A stretch of 64,000 nucleotides of DNA from Flavimaricola marinus (lineage in GTDB: Bacteria > Pseudomonadota > Alphaproteobacteria > Rhodobacterales > Rhodobacteraceae). The position numbers and the translations under genes are program-made. This document shows positions 1 to 8,591 of the stretch, one piece after another. Location: positions 62,001 to 126,000 of the forward strand of contig NZ_FXZK01000006.1 in NCBI RefSeq assembly GCF_900184895.1. The letters run 5' to 3'. Each line of letters opens with the position of its first letter. Position 1 is the stretch's first letter. The notes beneath the pieces are model-generated. The model did not search any database. It was not told where the DNA came from and saw nothing but the letters and a program-made list of their open reading frames with translations.

Positions 1-711
1 GGGGTGTATGCCCATCCCGCCATAGGGTTGCGGCGGCATGGCATTGAAGATGTGGGTGACTGCGTCGATCCCCCATGACACGTAGCGCGGCACGTCTTGC
101 GGGTTGGCAAATGAGTGCCCCAGATGAATGGAAACCCCCGCTTGCTTGAGGTGATGGATGAAGGCTTCGGCGCCGGGCAGTTCGGGCGCGACCGTGACGG
201 CTGCAAGCCCGCCGCCCGATGCTTCCAACATGCTTTCGGCCAATGCGGCGCTGGGCGGGGCGAGATTTTCGGGGTTATGCGCACCAGGGTCGGCAAAGCA
301 AGGGCCTTCGCTGTGGACGCCGAGCGCGCGCGCTCCTGTAGCGCCGGAACATTGCGCAGCCAGCTCAGAGAGCACCTCAAACATACGCGGTGCCGCTGTG
401 CACCCGAACGACGGAAGAAAAGCGGTTGTCCCGCAAGCCAGCAGAAACTGTGAGGCGTCATCCACAGCACCGGGCAGCGCATCGCCAAACAGGTGTCGTG
501 ACATGCCGTGTTGCAGCAAGTCGATGATGCCGGGGTACAGGATTGCGCCGTGCCCGTCTATCCGTAGCCAATCCGTTCCGGTTACATCCTCTGGATCGGC
601 GTAGCCGATAAACCGCTCTCCACTGATCATCAAATCGCGCGAAATCTGACCTTCTGGAGTGATTACGGTGACATTGTGCCACCTTTGATTGACAGCCATC
701 GCAAAATCCAT
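1..711 (-). CDS. N-acetylglucosamine-6-phosphate deacetylase-like amidohydrolase (3' part outside window)
   Basis: The first 237 codons are visible; the reading frame is open to base 1, so the C-terminus lies outside the window. The part near residues 120-135 (GVHSEGPCFADPGAHNP) matches the metal-binding HxEGP loop of NagA. The later segments VTVAPE, GVSIHLGHS and DAVTHIFNAMPP match the NagA TLAPE, GHT and THLFNAM motifs. NagA removes the acetyl group from GlcNAc-6-phosphate in the cytoplasm. The N-terminal metal site is atypical: PGIIDLLQHG stands where the family has a PGFIDxHxHG-like motif. The start is taken as ATG 711; ATG 699 is in frame. The gene is divergent from the SDR operon across a shared palindromic operator. 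A relative acting on another N-acyl sugar or sugar acid is equally possible. Confidence 0.75.
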   Translation of the reverse strand, partial: MDFAMAVNQRWHNVTVITPEGQISRDLMISGERFIGYADPEDVTGTDWLRIDGHGAILYPGIIDLLQHGMSRHLFGDALPGAVDDASQFLLACGTTAFLPSFGCTAAPRMFEVLSELAAQCSGATGARALGVHSEGPCFADPGAHNPENLAPPSAALAESMLEASGGGLAAVTVAPELPGAEAFIHHLKQAGVSIHLGHSFANPQDVPRYVSWGIDAVTHIFNAMPPQPYGGMGIHP

Positions 712-719
712 ATTAGCAT

Positions 720-733
720 GTTATAATACTAAC
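720..733. promoter_or_regulatory. Operator site A, GTTATAATACTAAC
   Basis: This 14-base imperfect palindrome (GTTA-N6-TAAC) lies in the divergent promoter between the NagA-like gene and the SDR/GntR operon. Its reverse complement, GTTAGTATTATAAC, closely matches sites at 8692-8705 and 16530-16543. A TATAAT hexamer lies inside it at 722-727. The GntR-type regulator encoded 800 bases downstream is the obvious candidate binder; that link is inference. Confidence 0.6.
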
Positions 734-765
734 AGGTTAATCTGGTGGAGCAAGAACATCTTCAG

Positions 766-1530
766 ATGGAGCCGCGGCGTGTCTGCGTCACTGGTTCGAC
801 TCAGGGTATCGGTCTGGCGATAGCGACCGCGTTTGCCCGCGACGGTGCGCGCCTCGTGATTAACTCTCATACGGTCGATGATGGTGGCGTCTTGGCGCCA
901 CTTCGCGAGCTGACGGAGTGTCATTTCGTGCAGTCCGATCTGAGCCTGGGGCAGGGGGCAAAAGCCCTGATCGAGGCGGCGAAAAGCAAGTTGGGGGGTA
1001 TCGACACCTTGATCTGCAATGCCGGCAGCTTTTTCGATGTCCCTTTCGCCGAACTGACTGAAGAGCAGATTGACCGGACGTTGAACCTCAACGTTAAAGG
1101 CGCTTTGCTCTGTGCGCAGGCATTTGCTGCCCAAGTGTCGCCAGATCAGGTGAACCCGTCGATCATTTGCACAGGATCGACGAATTCCAAGGCGGCGGAG
1201 AAGGACAGTGTGGCTTATGATACGTCGAAGGGGGCGGTTTTGATGATGATCCGATCTTTGGCCGTCACACTTGCCAGTCGCGGCATCCGGGTCAACGGGA
1301 TCGGGCCGGGTCTGGTGGAGACACCGCTGACGGCCGGTGGGCTGAGCGCCCCCGGCGTCCGCGATAGGGTGAGGGCGCAAATCCCGCTTGGTCGGATTGG
1401 CCGCCCCGATGACATTGCCGGTGCGGCCGTCTTTCTGGCCTCGCAAGCGGCGGGTTATATCACTGGCCAAATGTTGTATGTGGACGGCGGAATTCTTGCT
1501 CAGCAAATGTCATGGGACCCTGCATCGTGA
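766..1530 (+). CDS. SDR family NAD(P)-dependent oxidoreductase
   Basis: A classical short-chain dehydrogenase of about 254 aa. The cofactor motif TGSTQGIG is at residues 9-16, NAG at 85-87, and the active-site Tyr151-x3-Lys155 is in YDTSK with the Ser pair near 138-139. The C-terminus has the usual YITGQMLYVDGG. It probably interconverts a hydroxyl and a keto group on a sugar or polyol; the substrate cannot be read from the sequence. The start is uncertain: GTG 745 is in frame, but ATG 766 gives the normal family length and has GGTGGAG about 15 bases upstream. It is the first gene of an operon with the regulator and RidA genes, and its stop overlaps the regulator start by four bases (GTGA). 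Confidence 0.85.
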   Translation: MEPRRVCVTGSTQGIGLAIATAFARDGARLVINSHTVDDGGVLAPLRELTECHFVQSDLSLGQGAKALIEAAKSKLGGIDTLICNAGSFFDVPFAELTEEQIDRTLNLNVKGALLCAQAFAAQVSPDQVNPSIICTGSTNSKAAEKDSVAYDTSKGAVLMMIRSLAVTLASRGIRVNGIGPGLVETPLTAGGLSAPGVRDRVRAQIPLGRIGRPDDIAGAAVFLASQAAGYITGQMLYVDGGILAQQMSWDPAS

Positions 1531-2540
1531 AGACTGACCTCGCCCCTCGCCATCTGCAGTTGCGTGAGACCCTGTTTCACCGCTGGAAAGCCGATGGTCT
1601 GCGCCCCGGTGACCGAATTGAATCTCAAAATGAGATTGCCCGGTTCTGCGACTTCTCCTTGATAACGGTTGTCAAGACGCTCAAGGATCTGGAAGCCGAA
1701 GGCATCATTCGGCGGCAAGTCGGCAGGGGGTCGTTCCTGGAGCGCACTCCTTGGACAGAGGCGCATCATCGCGTTGGATTCTTCTACAACCGGGACGTGG
1801 TTGGTGGTGGCATCTTTGACAACGACTTCTACACGAGGTTGGTCGTCGGGCTCGAGCGTGCTGTCGTGTCGGACGGGCACGAATTCATCTTGGGCAGTTT
1901 TACCAATGCCAAGATGCCCATGGCGGTTTGGGATGCCTTGGATGTGATCGTTTTGACCTCGATCACCGGAGACACTCGGTTGGATTTTCTGGATACGGCC
2001 GCCAGCCAGATCAGTGTGATCGACCAGACGCTTATCCACCCCAAGGTCCATAGCTACCGTCTGGATTACGCTCAGGCGTTTCGGGACATGTTCACCTATC
2101 TTGGCGGCGCATCGGCACGTGTGCTCTACTTGGACAGCGAGATTTCCTCCAACGAGCAACGCCTTCGGCGCGACGCGATCACGCAGGCCGCAGCGGTATG
2201 TGGTCCGAATTGCGTGCTCGAAGTGACGAAGGTGAATCAGGAAGACGGGCCAAATGGTCTGACTGCTGTCCATGACGCGCTTGCCCGGTTCAATCCGGAT
2301 GTCGTTGTTGGTTATGCCAATTCGGCTTGGCTTCCATTGATCCGGGCTGAGACCGGCCCGGAAACGCGGGTATTCACTTACGGTCTCGACTCTGAGGGGC
2401 CGGGTTTTGTCGTGAGTTCGAACGACTGGATGCAATCCATCCTTCCCAAAATCTATGGCAATTTGGCGGATCGAAAGGCGAAAGGGGCAGTTCACAATTT
2501 CGATGTTCGTTTCGTCCCGCCCTCCTCTACCAGCACTTGA
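1527..2540 (+). CDS. GntR-type transcriptional regulator with LacI-like sugar-binding domain
   Basis: About 337 aa. Residues 1-70 form a GntR winged helix (IESQNEIARFCDFS, then VVKTLKDLEAEGIIRRQVG). From about residue 78 (HHRVGFFYN) the protein resembles the periplasmic-binding-protein-like effector domain of LacI/GalR regulators, with VIVLTS, VLYLDSE and DVVVGYANS strands. This architecture is typical of regulators that bind sugars or sugar derivatives and release DNA. GTG 1527 overlaps the SDR stop (GTGA); an ATG at 1512 is a less likely start. It probably controls the three palindromes at 720, 8692 and 16530, which would make it the local regulator of transporter and enzyme operons. Confidence 0.85.
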   Translation: MKTDLAPRHLQLRETLFHRWKADGLRPGDRIESQNEIARFCDFSLITVVKTLKDLEAEGIIRRQVGRGSFLERTPWTEAHHRVGFFYNRDVVGGGIFDNDFYTRLVVGLERAVVSDGHEFILGSFTNAKMPMAVWDALDVIVLTSITGDTRLDFLDTAASQISVIDQTLIHPKVHSYRLDYAQAFRDMFTYLGGASARVLYLDSEISSNEQRLRRDAITQAAAVCGPNCVLEVTKVNQEDGPNGLTAVHDALARFNPDVVVGYANSAWLPLIRAETGPETRVFTYGLDSEGPGFVVSSNDWMQSILPKIYGNLADRKAKGAVHNFDVRFVPPSSTST

Positions 2541-2551
2541 AAGGTCCATTC

Positions 2552-2950
2552 ATGTTGAAGATCGTCAATAAGGGCGCGCGCTCTGATTTGCCATTTAGCC
2601 CGGCTATAGTTGCGGGGGATATGGTCTTTGTCTCTGGCCAAGCATCTGTTGGCCGCGAAGACGGTCACATCATCAACGGGACATTCGAAGAGGAAATGCG
2701 CCGTTCGATCGAAAATATGGAGGCAATCCTGCTGGCAGAGGGATTGACCCTCGACCACGTCATAAATGTCCGTTGCTATCTGGCCCGCTCCGAAGATGTC
2801 GCGGAACACAACCGCATCTATGCGGAGTATTTCAGCGAGCCGCGTCCAACCAGAACCACGATTACCGGCGTTCTGGGCACGATGCTCAAATACGAACTCG
2901 ATTGCGTAGCATATGCCCCACAGCGACGCCAAGAGGCCAAGCGCGATTAG
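2552..2950 (+). CDS. RidA/YjgF family protein
   Basis: About 132 aa, a complete member of the RidA (Rid/YER057c/UK114) family. VFVSGQASV, the central helix with ENMEAILLAEGL, VINVRCYL, and the carboxylate-binding Arg in PTRTTI are all present. RidA enzymes hydrolyse reactive enamine/imine intermediates released by PLP enzymes. That fits a locus with a fold-III PLP enzyme, an aminotransferase and a threonine-synthase-like lyase. The start is ATG 2552, preceded by AAAGG; an upstream TTG (2537) overlaps the regulator stop but has no better ribosome site. Its stop overlaps the convergent PLP-enzyme gene by four bases. Confidence 0.9.
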   Translation: MLKIVNKGARSDLPFSPAIVAGDMVFVSGQASVGREDGHIINGTFEEEMRRSIENMEAILLAEGLTLDHVINVRCYLARSEDVAEHNRIYAEYFSEPRPTRTTITGVLGTMLKYELDCVAYAPQRRQEAKRD

Positions 2951-4227
2951 AATTCAGTCAGGACTCCGTTGATGACGTTGTAGTCGTCATCGATGACCGG
3001 AATGAACCGCCATTTGTCGAAGGCCGTGCAAGGGTGTGAAATACCTGAGCCGATCATGTCGCCAACCTGCCAGTCGCTGTCCTCTGGTAGCCTTACAAAT
3101 GCGTGCTGGTCGTTCATCGCGAAGATCTCGGCCTGTCCGACCGCCGCATGACCTTTTCCCGGACGGAAACGTTCGAAAGGCGTCGGCAGCCCGGCATCAT
3201 AGGGCGCATCTCGCTTACCCATCGTGAGCAGCGCCAGCGTTGGTTCGGGCCGCGATTGCACGTAGGACCAGACCTCCAAAGCGGGCTTCAGTTGGGATTT
3301 CCAGTTGCGATCGGGGTTCTTCCGCGCCGCCTCCTGCGTCGAGAAATACGCGCCAGAGTCGTTGGTGACATAGCATCCGCTGCGCAGCACGATGCGGACT
3401 GGAACCGGCAGGGTAAGTCTCGCGAAGGCGGCTCCCATGATGTCAAAATGCCCAGAGCCGCCCCCTGTGACGATGAACTCCTTCAGCCCGCTCAGAAGCG
3501 ATTTTGGTAGTGCGTTTGCGATGTCGACTACCGATTGCGCATAAGCGATGACTGGTGCGTCACTGTCGGCGACACCGGGCACGACCCCTTCGAACGCGGC
3601 CACTCCGGCAAAGTGAATGAGCGACGGATCGGCCTTTGCGACGGCGTTGACGAGGTCGAGTGCTTGCTCGGGCATTCGCACGCCGGTTCGGCCGCCTTCC
3701 ACACCTATTTCGAGTAACAGTCTGATCGGTCGCTGTGGCGTCGCGTCCTTCATATGAGCGATCATGAGTTCTAACTGGGCGCGAGAATCAACGAAGCAGT
3801 AGAGTTCGAGCTCTGGACTCTCTTGCATCATTTTGACGAGGCTCTGGATGGCGGATTTGCCGATCAACTGGTTGGCCAAGATGATGCGCTGCACACCGTA
3901 GTGCTGCATCACCCTGGCCTGCTGCACCGTTGCAGCGGTGATCCCCCAAGCACCGTTTCTGAGTTGCTCGTCAAATATCTGTGGTGACATCGTCGTCTTG
4001 CCGTGAGGGGCAAGCGACAGTTCATGTGAGTGCAGGTAATCGCCAAAGACCTGCGCGTTGTGATCAAGGTGGGATCGGCGGAGCAGCATCAATGGCAGTG
4101 GCAGATCTTCTGCCATCACGTTCCAGCCCTTTGCGCCAATATCGCCAAGGCGAAACGGCGCGACGGTTGCGGGCAGGCCTTTGGTTCGACCGTCGAGAAT
4201 GGTGTCGTAGATCGACGTGAGGTCCAT
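2947..4227 (-). CDS. Fold-type III PLP enzyme (D-serine deaminase / D-threonine aldolase-like)
   Basis: About 426 aa, the size of the alanine-racemase-fold amino acid deaminase/DSD1-like family. The PLP-binding Lys77 lies in SLAPHGKTTMSPQIF, the signature of the D-threonine aldolase/D-serine dehydratase group. The barrel continues with GITAATVQQARVM, LEIGVEGGRTGVR and FIVTGGGSGHFD (phosphate-binding loop). The C-terminal metal-site region has ISHPCTAFDKW, as in D-serine dehydratases. It should cleave or deaminate a D-amino acid or a beta-hydroxy-amino acid; the substrate is not determined. It is the last gene of the minus-strand operon and overlaps the aldolase gene by one base (TGATG). Confidence 0.8.
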   Translation of the reverse strand: MDLTSIYDTILDGRTKGLPATVAPFRLGDIGAKGWNVMAEDLPLPLMLLRRSHLDHNAQVFGDYLHSHELSLAPHGKTTMSPQIFDEQLRNGAWGITAATVQQARVMQHYGVQRIILANQLIGKSAIQSLVKMMQESPELELYCFVDSRAQLELMIAHMKDATPQRPIRLLLEIGVEGGRTGVRMPEQALDLVNAVAKADPSLIHFAGVAAFEGVVPGVADSDAPVIAYAQSVVDIANALPKSLLSGLKEFIVTGGGSGHFDIMGAAFARLTLPVPVRIVLRSGCYVTNDSGAYFSTQEAARKNPDRNWKSQLKPALEVWSYVQSRPEPTLALLTMGKRDAPYDAGLPTPFERFRPGKGHAAVGQAEIFAMNDQHAFVRLPEDSDWQVGDMIGSGISHPCTAFDKWRFIPVIDDDYNVINGVLTEF

Positions 4228-5033
4228 CAAAGCTCCCCGAAGGCTGCCATTGCTGCATCGGCATAGTTGACCAATGCGATGACGTCAGCACCGACATTCA
4301 GAAAGTTGTAGCCCATGTCAGCGTAGCTATGGATGTTGGTTTGCGAGCAGACCGTGGCTGCGATCTTGCCATTCTTTCGCGCGACTTCGGCGACTTTCTG
4401 GCGCACCTTTTGCACGTCGGGGTGGTCGATTTGCCCCGGTATGCCGAGGGCGACCGAATAGTCGCCGGGGCCGAAGAACAGGCAATCAACCCCGTCGATC
4501 TCCGCGATTGCTTCTAGATTTTCGACGGCTTCGGGATCTTCGATCTGGTGGCAAACAAACCGTTCGTCATTGGCTTGCCGCATGTAGTCCAAAAGCCCGA
4601 CACGGGTGAACTGCGCATCGGCATTGCCGCCGTCGACAGCCCGTCGCCCGATTGGGGCGAACTTGGTGAAATCCCGCACGGCAGTCGCGTCGGCGACGTT
4701 CATGACATGCGGGACGATCAGGCCCGTGGCATCAAGTTCCAGCCCACGGATGTAGTCGCTGTAGCTGCCTCGCGCGACTCGCAGCACCGTGTCCACGTCG
4801 TGAATCCGCGCGGCGCGGATCTGGTGTTCGATGTCGGACCAATTGGCCCCGACATGTTCCATACAGAGCCAGATGGCATCAGGCTGGGCGCTGGCGAAGA
4901 TTTCGGCCACCTTTGGATCGGTGGTGTTAAGCTTTAGCACGCGCGCGACTTTGCCGTCGGCAATCTTGCGCAAGACGCGGCTGCGGCGCAGGGCAAAGGA
5001 GCCCGGCGTTTGTGCGGAATACGGGTCGGCCAT
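4227..5033 (-). CDS. HpcH/HpaI family aldolase
   Basis: 268 aa, the normal size for class II (metal-dependent) pyruvate aldolases of the HpcH/HpaI/GarL family. Visible family residues are Glu59-His60 (catalytic His), Arg85, metal ligand Glu165 in HQIEDPEA, and metal ligand Asp191 in FFGPGDYS. These enzymes cleave 4-hydroxy-2-oxo acids to pyruvate and an aldehyde. ATG 5033 is preceded by GAAAGG. It sits between an SDR and the PLP enzyme in a tightly packed operon and is a natural end point for a sugar-acid pathway. Confidence 0.85.
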   Translation of the reverse strand: MADPYSAQTPGSFALRRSRVLRKIADGKVARVLKLNTTDPKVAEIFASAQPDAIWLCMEHVGANWSDIEHQIRAARIHDVDTVLRVARGSYSDYIRGLELDATGLIVPHVMNVADATAVRDFTKFAPIGRRAVDGGNADAQFTRVGLLDYMRQANDERFVCHQIEDPEAVENLEAIAEIDGVDCLFFGPGDYSVALGIPGQIDHPDVQKVRQKVAEVARKNGKIAATVCSQTNIHSYADMGYNFLNVGADVIALVNYADAAMAAFGEL

Positions 5034-5051
5034 GGCAGAAACCTTTCAGGA

Positions 5052-5840
5052 TTACTTTGCGGTGTAGCCGCCATCGACCGGGATATTGGCCCCGGTGATG
5101 TAGGCTGATGCGTCGGACGCCAGAAAGACGATGATGCCCTTCAGGTCTGTGTCATTTGCCATACGGCCAAGCTGAGTTCGCTGAGAATAGGCTTCGACGA
5201 ACGGAGCGGGCTGGCCCGTGAAGTACCCGCCGGGGGCCACGCAGTTGACCCTGATTTTGTACGGCCCCAGAATGCTCGCGGCCCAGCGGCTGAAGTTCTG
5301 CATCCCGCCCTTTTCGTAGAAATAAAGCGGTGACGGATTGTCGTGCATGTTGGTGCCCGCATAGTTCGCGGGTTCAACGCCGACGGTTCCCATCATTGAG
5401 CCGATGTTGATGATCGACCCTGCGCCGCGGGCTTTCATGTCTTCGGACATCAGGTGCGTCAGGTAGAACAGAGCGGAGGCGTTTACCCGCAGCGCTTTGT
5501 CATAGGCATCCATGCTGCCGCCCCAGAGTGCTTCTGGGTTTCGCGTGACGGCGTTGTTGACGAGGATGTCGCATCCGCCGGTCAGCTCTTGTATCTCAGA
5601 ATGGAGGGCATCAATGGACGATTGGTCTTCGAGATCGAGTTGCATTGCACGAACGTCGTACCCCCGGTCCCGCTCTTCTCTGGCGACTGCCTCGAGTGCT
5701 TCTATCCCTCTTGAGGCAATGATGGTTGTGGCTCCGGCCTCGGCCAGGGCTGCGACTATCTGGCGGCCGTAGAGGCCCGCGCCGCCTGTCACGAGGGCCA
5801 CTTTTCCAGAGAGGCTGAAGTTCTGCATCACGTCGGTCAT
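5052..5840 (-). CDS. SDR family oxidoreductase
   Basis: 262 aa. The cofactor loop reads TGGAGLYG (residues 18-25), a variant of TGxxxGIG with Leu-Tyr-Gly. NNA is at 95-97 and the catalytic pair is Tyr173/Lys177 (YFYEK) in an extended loop after NYAGTNMHDNPS. The same long insert before the active-site Tyr occurs in the SDR at 6799-7569. That suggests a related subfamily acting on related substrates. It overlaps the upstream Gfo/Idh gene by four bases (ATGA). The product is likely a cytoplasmic sugar or sugar-acid dehydrogenase. Confidence 0.85.
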   Translation of the reverse strand: MTDVMQNFSLSGKVALVTGGAGLYGRQIVAALAEAGATTIIASRGIEALEAVAREERDRGYDVRAMQLDLEDQSSIDALHSEIQELTGGCDILVNNAVTRNPEALWGGSMDAYDKALRVNASALFYLTHLMSEDMKARGAGSIINIGSMMGTVGVEPANYAGTNMHDNPSPLYFYEKGGMQNFSRWAASILGPYKIRVNCVAPGGYFTGQPAPFVEAYSQRTQLGRMANDTDLKGIIVFLASDASAYITGANIPVDGGYTAK

Positions 5841-6805
5841 TGAACGGTCTCGATGTCGCTAAGTTGAATTTCTGCGCCGCCATGTTCGCGGCTTTCGATG
5901 CCTCCGATGACCAGCTTCATCAGCTCTTGGGTTTCGGCCCAAGGCACTGGCGGCGCTCCGGTTCTCAGCCAAGAGACGACGCCCTCAAGCTGTGTCTTGA
6001 AGGCGTGATACGTGTCCTGAGACCGCAATTGCACGCCGCCCTTCGTGCCTGCAATCGTCAGGAAACCCGAACCGCCGATCTGGTCTGCAATGACCGAGAT
6101 CGTGACGTCGATCCCGTCGCGATGTGTCAGATGGACGATGTTCCGCTCGGCTGTTCCCGTATTGCGCACAGTCAGAAATCCTGGGCCGGTGATCGGCAGG
6201 ATCGTCTCCAGCGCATGGATGCCGTAAGTCTCCCACTTCTTCGCCATGCTCATTGTGATGTGCCGCAGCGGACCAAATTCGTGGGTCGATCTGTGGTAGG
6301 GGGTGAACTCTTTGGCATAACGCATCGCAGAGGAGCTGAGGATCGGATGGCCGTCGGACACCCATTTCGAGAATTGCAGCAGGTCGGCCCGGTTGTCACA
6401 AAGGGGTTTGTCTATGAAGACGGGCAGGCCCGCTTCGACAAAGGGTTTGGCGCGATTCACATGCTGATGCCCGATATCTGTCGCGACCAGGACGGCATCG
6501 ACATGACCGATGACATCCTCGGCACGTGCCGCAACGTTCGGAATGTGGGCCACGGCCGCGACTTGTTCGGCATCGGCGGGGTCGTCTGTCCAGACATGTG
6601 TGACTTGCGCGTTCGGTATGCCGAGCGTCTCAGCTGGCTGCTTTGCGATATAGTCCTTGATCACGGCATAGGGGCAATCCGCTAACGCTGCCGCATCGTA
6701 GCGGCCGTTGACGATGATGCTCCACGAATAGGGGTGACCGTTGCCTTCGGTCATACCGAGCATGGCAAGCCGTAGTGGCGCATCACCGAGTGGAAAGGTC
6801 ACCAT
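5837..6805 (-). CDS. Gfo/Idh/MocA family oxidoreductase
   Basis: About 322 aa. An N-terminal Rossmann region (LRLAMLGMTEGNGHP) lacks the usual GxGxxG. It is followed by VDAVLVATDIGHQHV, and the FIDKPL motif replaces the canonical EKP with DKP. The C-terminal half is the alpha/beta Gfo/Idh/MocA domain. Members oxidise or reduce sugars with a bound nicotinamide cofactor. The start ATG 6805 is chosen because GGAGG lies 9 bases upstream, whereas it abuts ATG 6814. It overlaps the preceding SDR by seven bases. The weak N-terminal glycine motif leaves the cofactor open. Confidence 0.8.
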   Translation of the reverse strand: MVTFPLGDAPLRLAMLGMTEGNGHPYSWSIIVNGRYDAAALADCPYAVIKDYIAKQPAETLGIPNAQVTHVWTDDPADAEQVAAVAHIPNVAARAEDVIGHVDAVLVATDIGHQHVNRAKPFVEAGLPVFIDKPLCDNRADLLQFSKWVSDGHPILSSSAMRYAKEFTPYHRSTHEFGPLRHITMSMAKKWETYGIHALETILPITGPGFLTVRNTGTAERNIVHLTHRDGIDVTISVIADQIGGSGFLTIAGTKGGVQLRSQDTYHAFKTQLEGVVSWLRTGAPPVPWAETQELMKLVIGGIESREHGGAEIQLSDIETVQ

Positions 6806-7569
6806 GCTGTCCATCCTCCATCGACGCCCAGAACCTGTCCGGTTATGTAACTAGAAGCGTCTGACAGCAGAAAGACTACCGCACCAGCCGTTTCGTGCCG
6901 CTTGCCCATCCGCCCCATCATCGTGTCGCGCGTCAGATTGGTGATAAAGTCCGGGTGAGCGTCTCGAACGGCCTGCGGTGGAAATGGGCCTGGTGCAATC
7001 GCGTTCACCCTGATCCCCCGTCGCCCGAAATGCCCCGCCATATAGCGGGCCATCTGGCTTATCCCGGCTTTGCCGGCTCCGTAGTCGACAGGATTGGGCG
7101 GCATGTCGCCCGGATAGTTCGCCGGGTCGGGCGCGACGGTGCCATACATCGAGGAGTAGAAGACCATTGCTCCGCCGTCCGGCATCGCTTTGGCCGCGGC
7201 GCGTGCCAAGACGAACGTGCCGGTCAAATTGATCCTGTTGGACCGGTCATAGTCTTCGGAGGTGAGTTGATCGAAATGGGTGTTGCTGGACCCAGCCGTG
7301 GCCATCACCAGCCCATGCAGAGGCGGACATTGATCGATGCAAGCAAGAATGGACGCTTCGTCCCCCATGTCGATCGGAAGTGTCTGAACCGAGCCTTCGC
7401 CGTTTTGAGCCTCAAGGACCGCCTTCGCGTCAGCAAGGCGGCCGGAATGATGATCTGCGATGTAGAGGGATGCCCCCTGAGCGCGAAGCCCTTCACAAAC
7501 CGGCAGCCCAAGATAGCCAGCGCCGCCAACAATAAGGACCGTCTTGCCTGACATTGAAAACATGCTCAT
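6799..7569 (-). CDS. SDR family oxidoreductase
   Basis: About 256 aa. The cofactor loop GGAGYLG is at residues 15-21 and the active site is Tyr163/Lys167 (YGAGK), preceded by an insertion rich in Pro and Asn (DPANYPGDMPPNP). The C-terminus reads YITGQVLGVDGGW. The loop and insert resemble the other SDR of this operon (5052-5840). The start ATG 7569 overlaps the upstream Gfo/Idh stop (ATGA) and follows GGAGGTG. Two Gfo/Idh-SDR pairs in one operon suggest sequential or epimerising oxidation-reduction steps on one carbon skeleton. Confidence 0.85.
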   Translation of the reverse strand: MSMFSMSGKTVLIVGGAGYLGLPVCEGLRAQGASLYIADHHSGRLADAKAVLEAQNGEGSVQTLPIDMGDEASILACIDQCPPLHGLVMATAGSSNTHFDQLTSEDYDRSNRINLTGTFVLARAAAKAMPDGGAMVFYSSMYGTVAPDPANYPGDMPPNPVDYGAGKAGISQMARYMAGHFGRRGIRVNAIAPGPFPPQAVRDAHPDFITNLTRDTMMGRMGKRHETAGAVVFLLSDASSYITGQVLGVDGGWTAW

Positions 7570-8591
7570 GACACCTCCGCCAGATCGATGAACCGCTTCT
7601 CGATCCACGACCGTTTGGCGGCGAGCGCAAGCGCGAGATTTGTCCGCGCCTCCTGTAAAGTTGCGAGCGGATCAGGTTTTCCGTCGAGTGCATCCAGCAT
7701 GGTATTCGCCTGTATTGTAAACCGCGCCTGATGGGCCTGCATCGGCACCATTCCTTCCATGAAATCCCGCGATTCCGACCAATGCCCGCTGTCGTCGTCA
7801 GTGAAATTGAGCGTTGCGTGGTCGAGTTTGAGATTACCTGCCGTTCCGATGAATTCAGCTCTGGCGACGTTTCGCTTTTGAAATTGGTTGATCGTAAGGT
7901 TGGCCATCGTCCCATTCGCAAACAGAATTGAGATGAGGCAGGTGTCCTCTGTCTCGCTGCCCTCAAGTGCCAGCCGATCATACATCGCGCCGACAGTGAC
8001 GGGCTCTCCCATGATCGAGATCAGCATGTCGAAGCTGTGGCTGGCGGCGTCGAGGATCGCACCGCCGCCCATTTCGGGGCGGGAATAGTAGGTGCTGCGG
8101 TAGTCCGGTCGATATTTTGGAAACTCTTGCGAGGAATTGAGATAAGCGAGCTTCAACGTCCCAATCTTGCCGTCGGCGATCTGGCTTCGGAGTTGTCTGA
8201 CCTCGGGGGCGATGCGCCGAATGTAACCGACGCGAGCCAAGATCCCCGCGCGTTCGACCAAAGTGATGGCGGCATCGACGCCGTTCAATGAGACGGCAAG
8301 TGGTTTCTCAACAAGGAATGGAAGCTTGGCCGTTGCACATGCCTCCATTATCGGCACGTGGTGATTTGCCGGAGTGCAAATGACGGCGAGATCAAAGGCG
8401 GTGAGATTCGCTGACTCGAGGTCCGAATATGCGGCGGCGAGCGCGAACTCCGATGCAATCGCGGCCCGTTTGGCTTCGTCGGGTTCGACCACGGAAAGGG
8501 TTGCCCTGCCGGTTTCGAGGTAGCCCTTGATGTGGCGCCGGCCGATCCCTCCGGCCCCAATAATAAGGACCTTGCGCATGTCTGAGGCCAT
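7566..8591 (-). CDS. Gfo/Idh/MocA family oxidoreductase
   Basis: About 341 aa, canonical for the family. The Rossmann motif KVLIIGAGGIGRRHIKG lies near residues 7-23, LAVICTPANHH follows, and the EKPLAVS motif carries the conserved Lys. Then come GYIRRIAPEV and GGGAILDAASHSFDML, which matches the family GGG..D.G.H.xD motif. It probably oxidises a cyclic sugar or inositol-like substrate. ATG 8591 is used because GGGAG lies 8 bases upstream; upstream in-frame starts lack a ribosome site. It is the first gene of the minus-strand operon running to 2947, with operator site B about 100 bases upstream. Confidence 0.88.
   Translation of the reverse strand: MASDMRKVLIIGAGGIGRRHIKGYLETGRATLSVVEPDEAKRAAIASEFALAAAYSDLESANLTAFDLAVICTPANHHVPIMEACATAKLPFLVEKPLAVSLNGVDAAITLVERAGILARVGYIRRIAPEVRQLRSQIADGKIGTLKLAYLNSSQEFPKYRPDYRSTYYSRPEMGGGAILDAASHSFDMLISIMGEPVTVGAMYDRLALEGSETEDTCLISILFANGTMANLTINQFQKRNVARAEFIGTAGNLKLDHATLNFTDDDSGHWSESRDFMEGMVPMQAHQARFTIQANTMLDALDGKPDPLATLQEARTNLALALAAKRSWIEKRFIDLAEVS

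Noticed and set aside
1500-2549. 349-codon antisense frame over the GntR-type regulator
   Set aside because: The plus-strand gene has clear wHTH and sensor motifs; the antisense translation has none and is a high-GC shadow.
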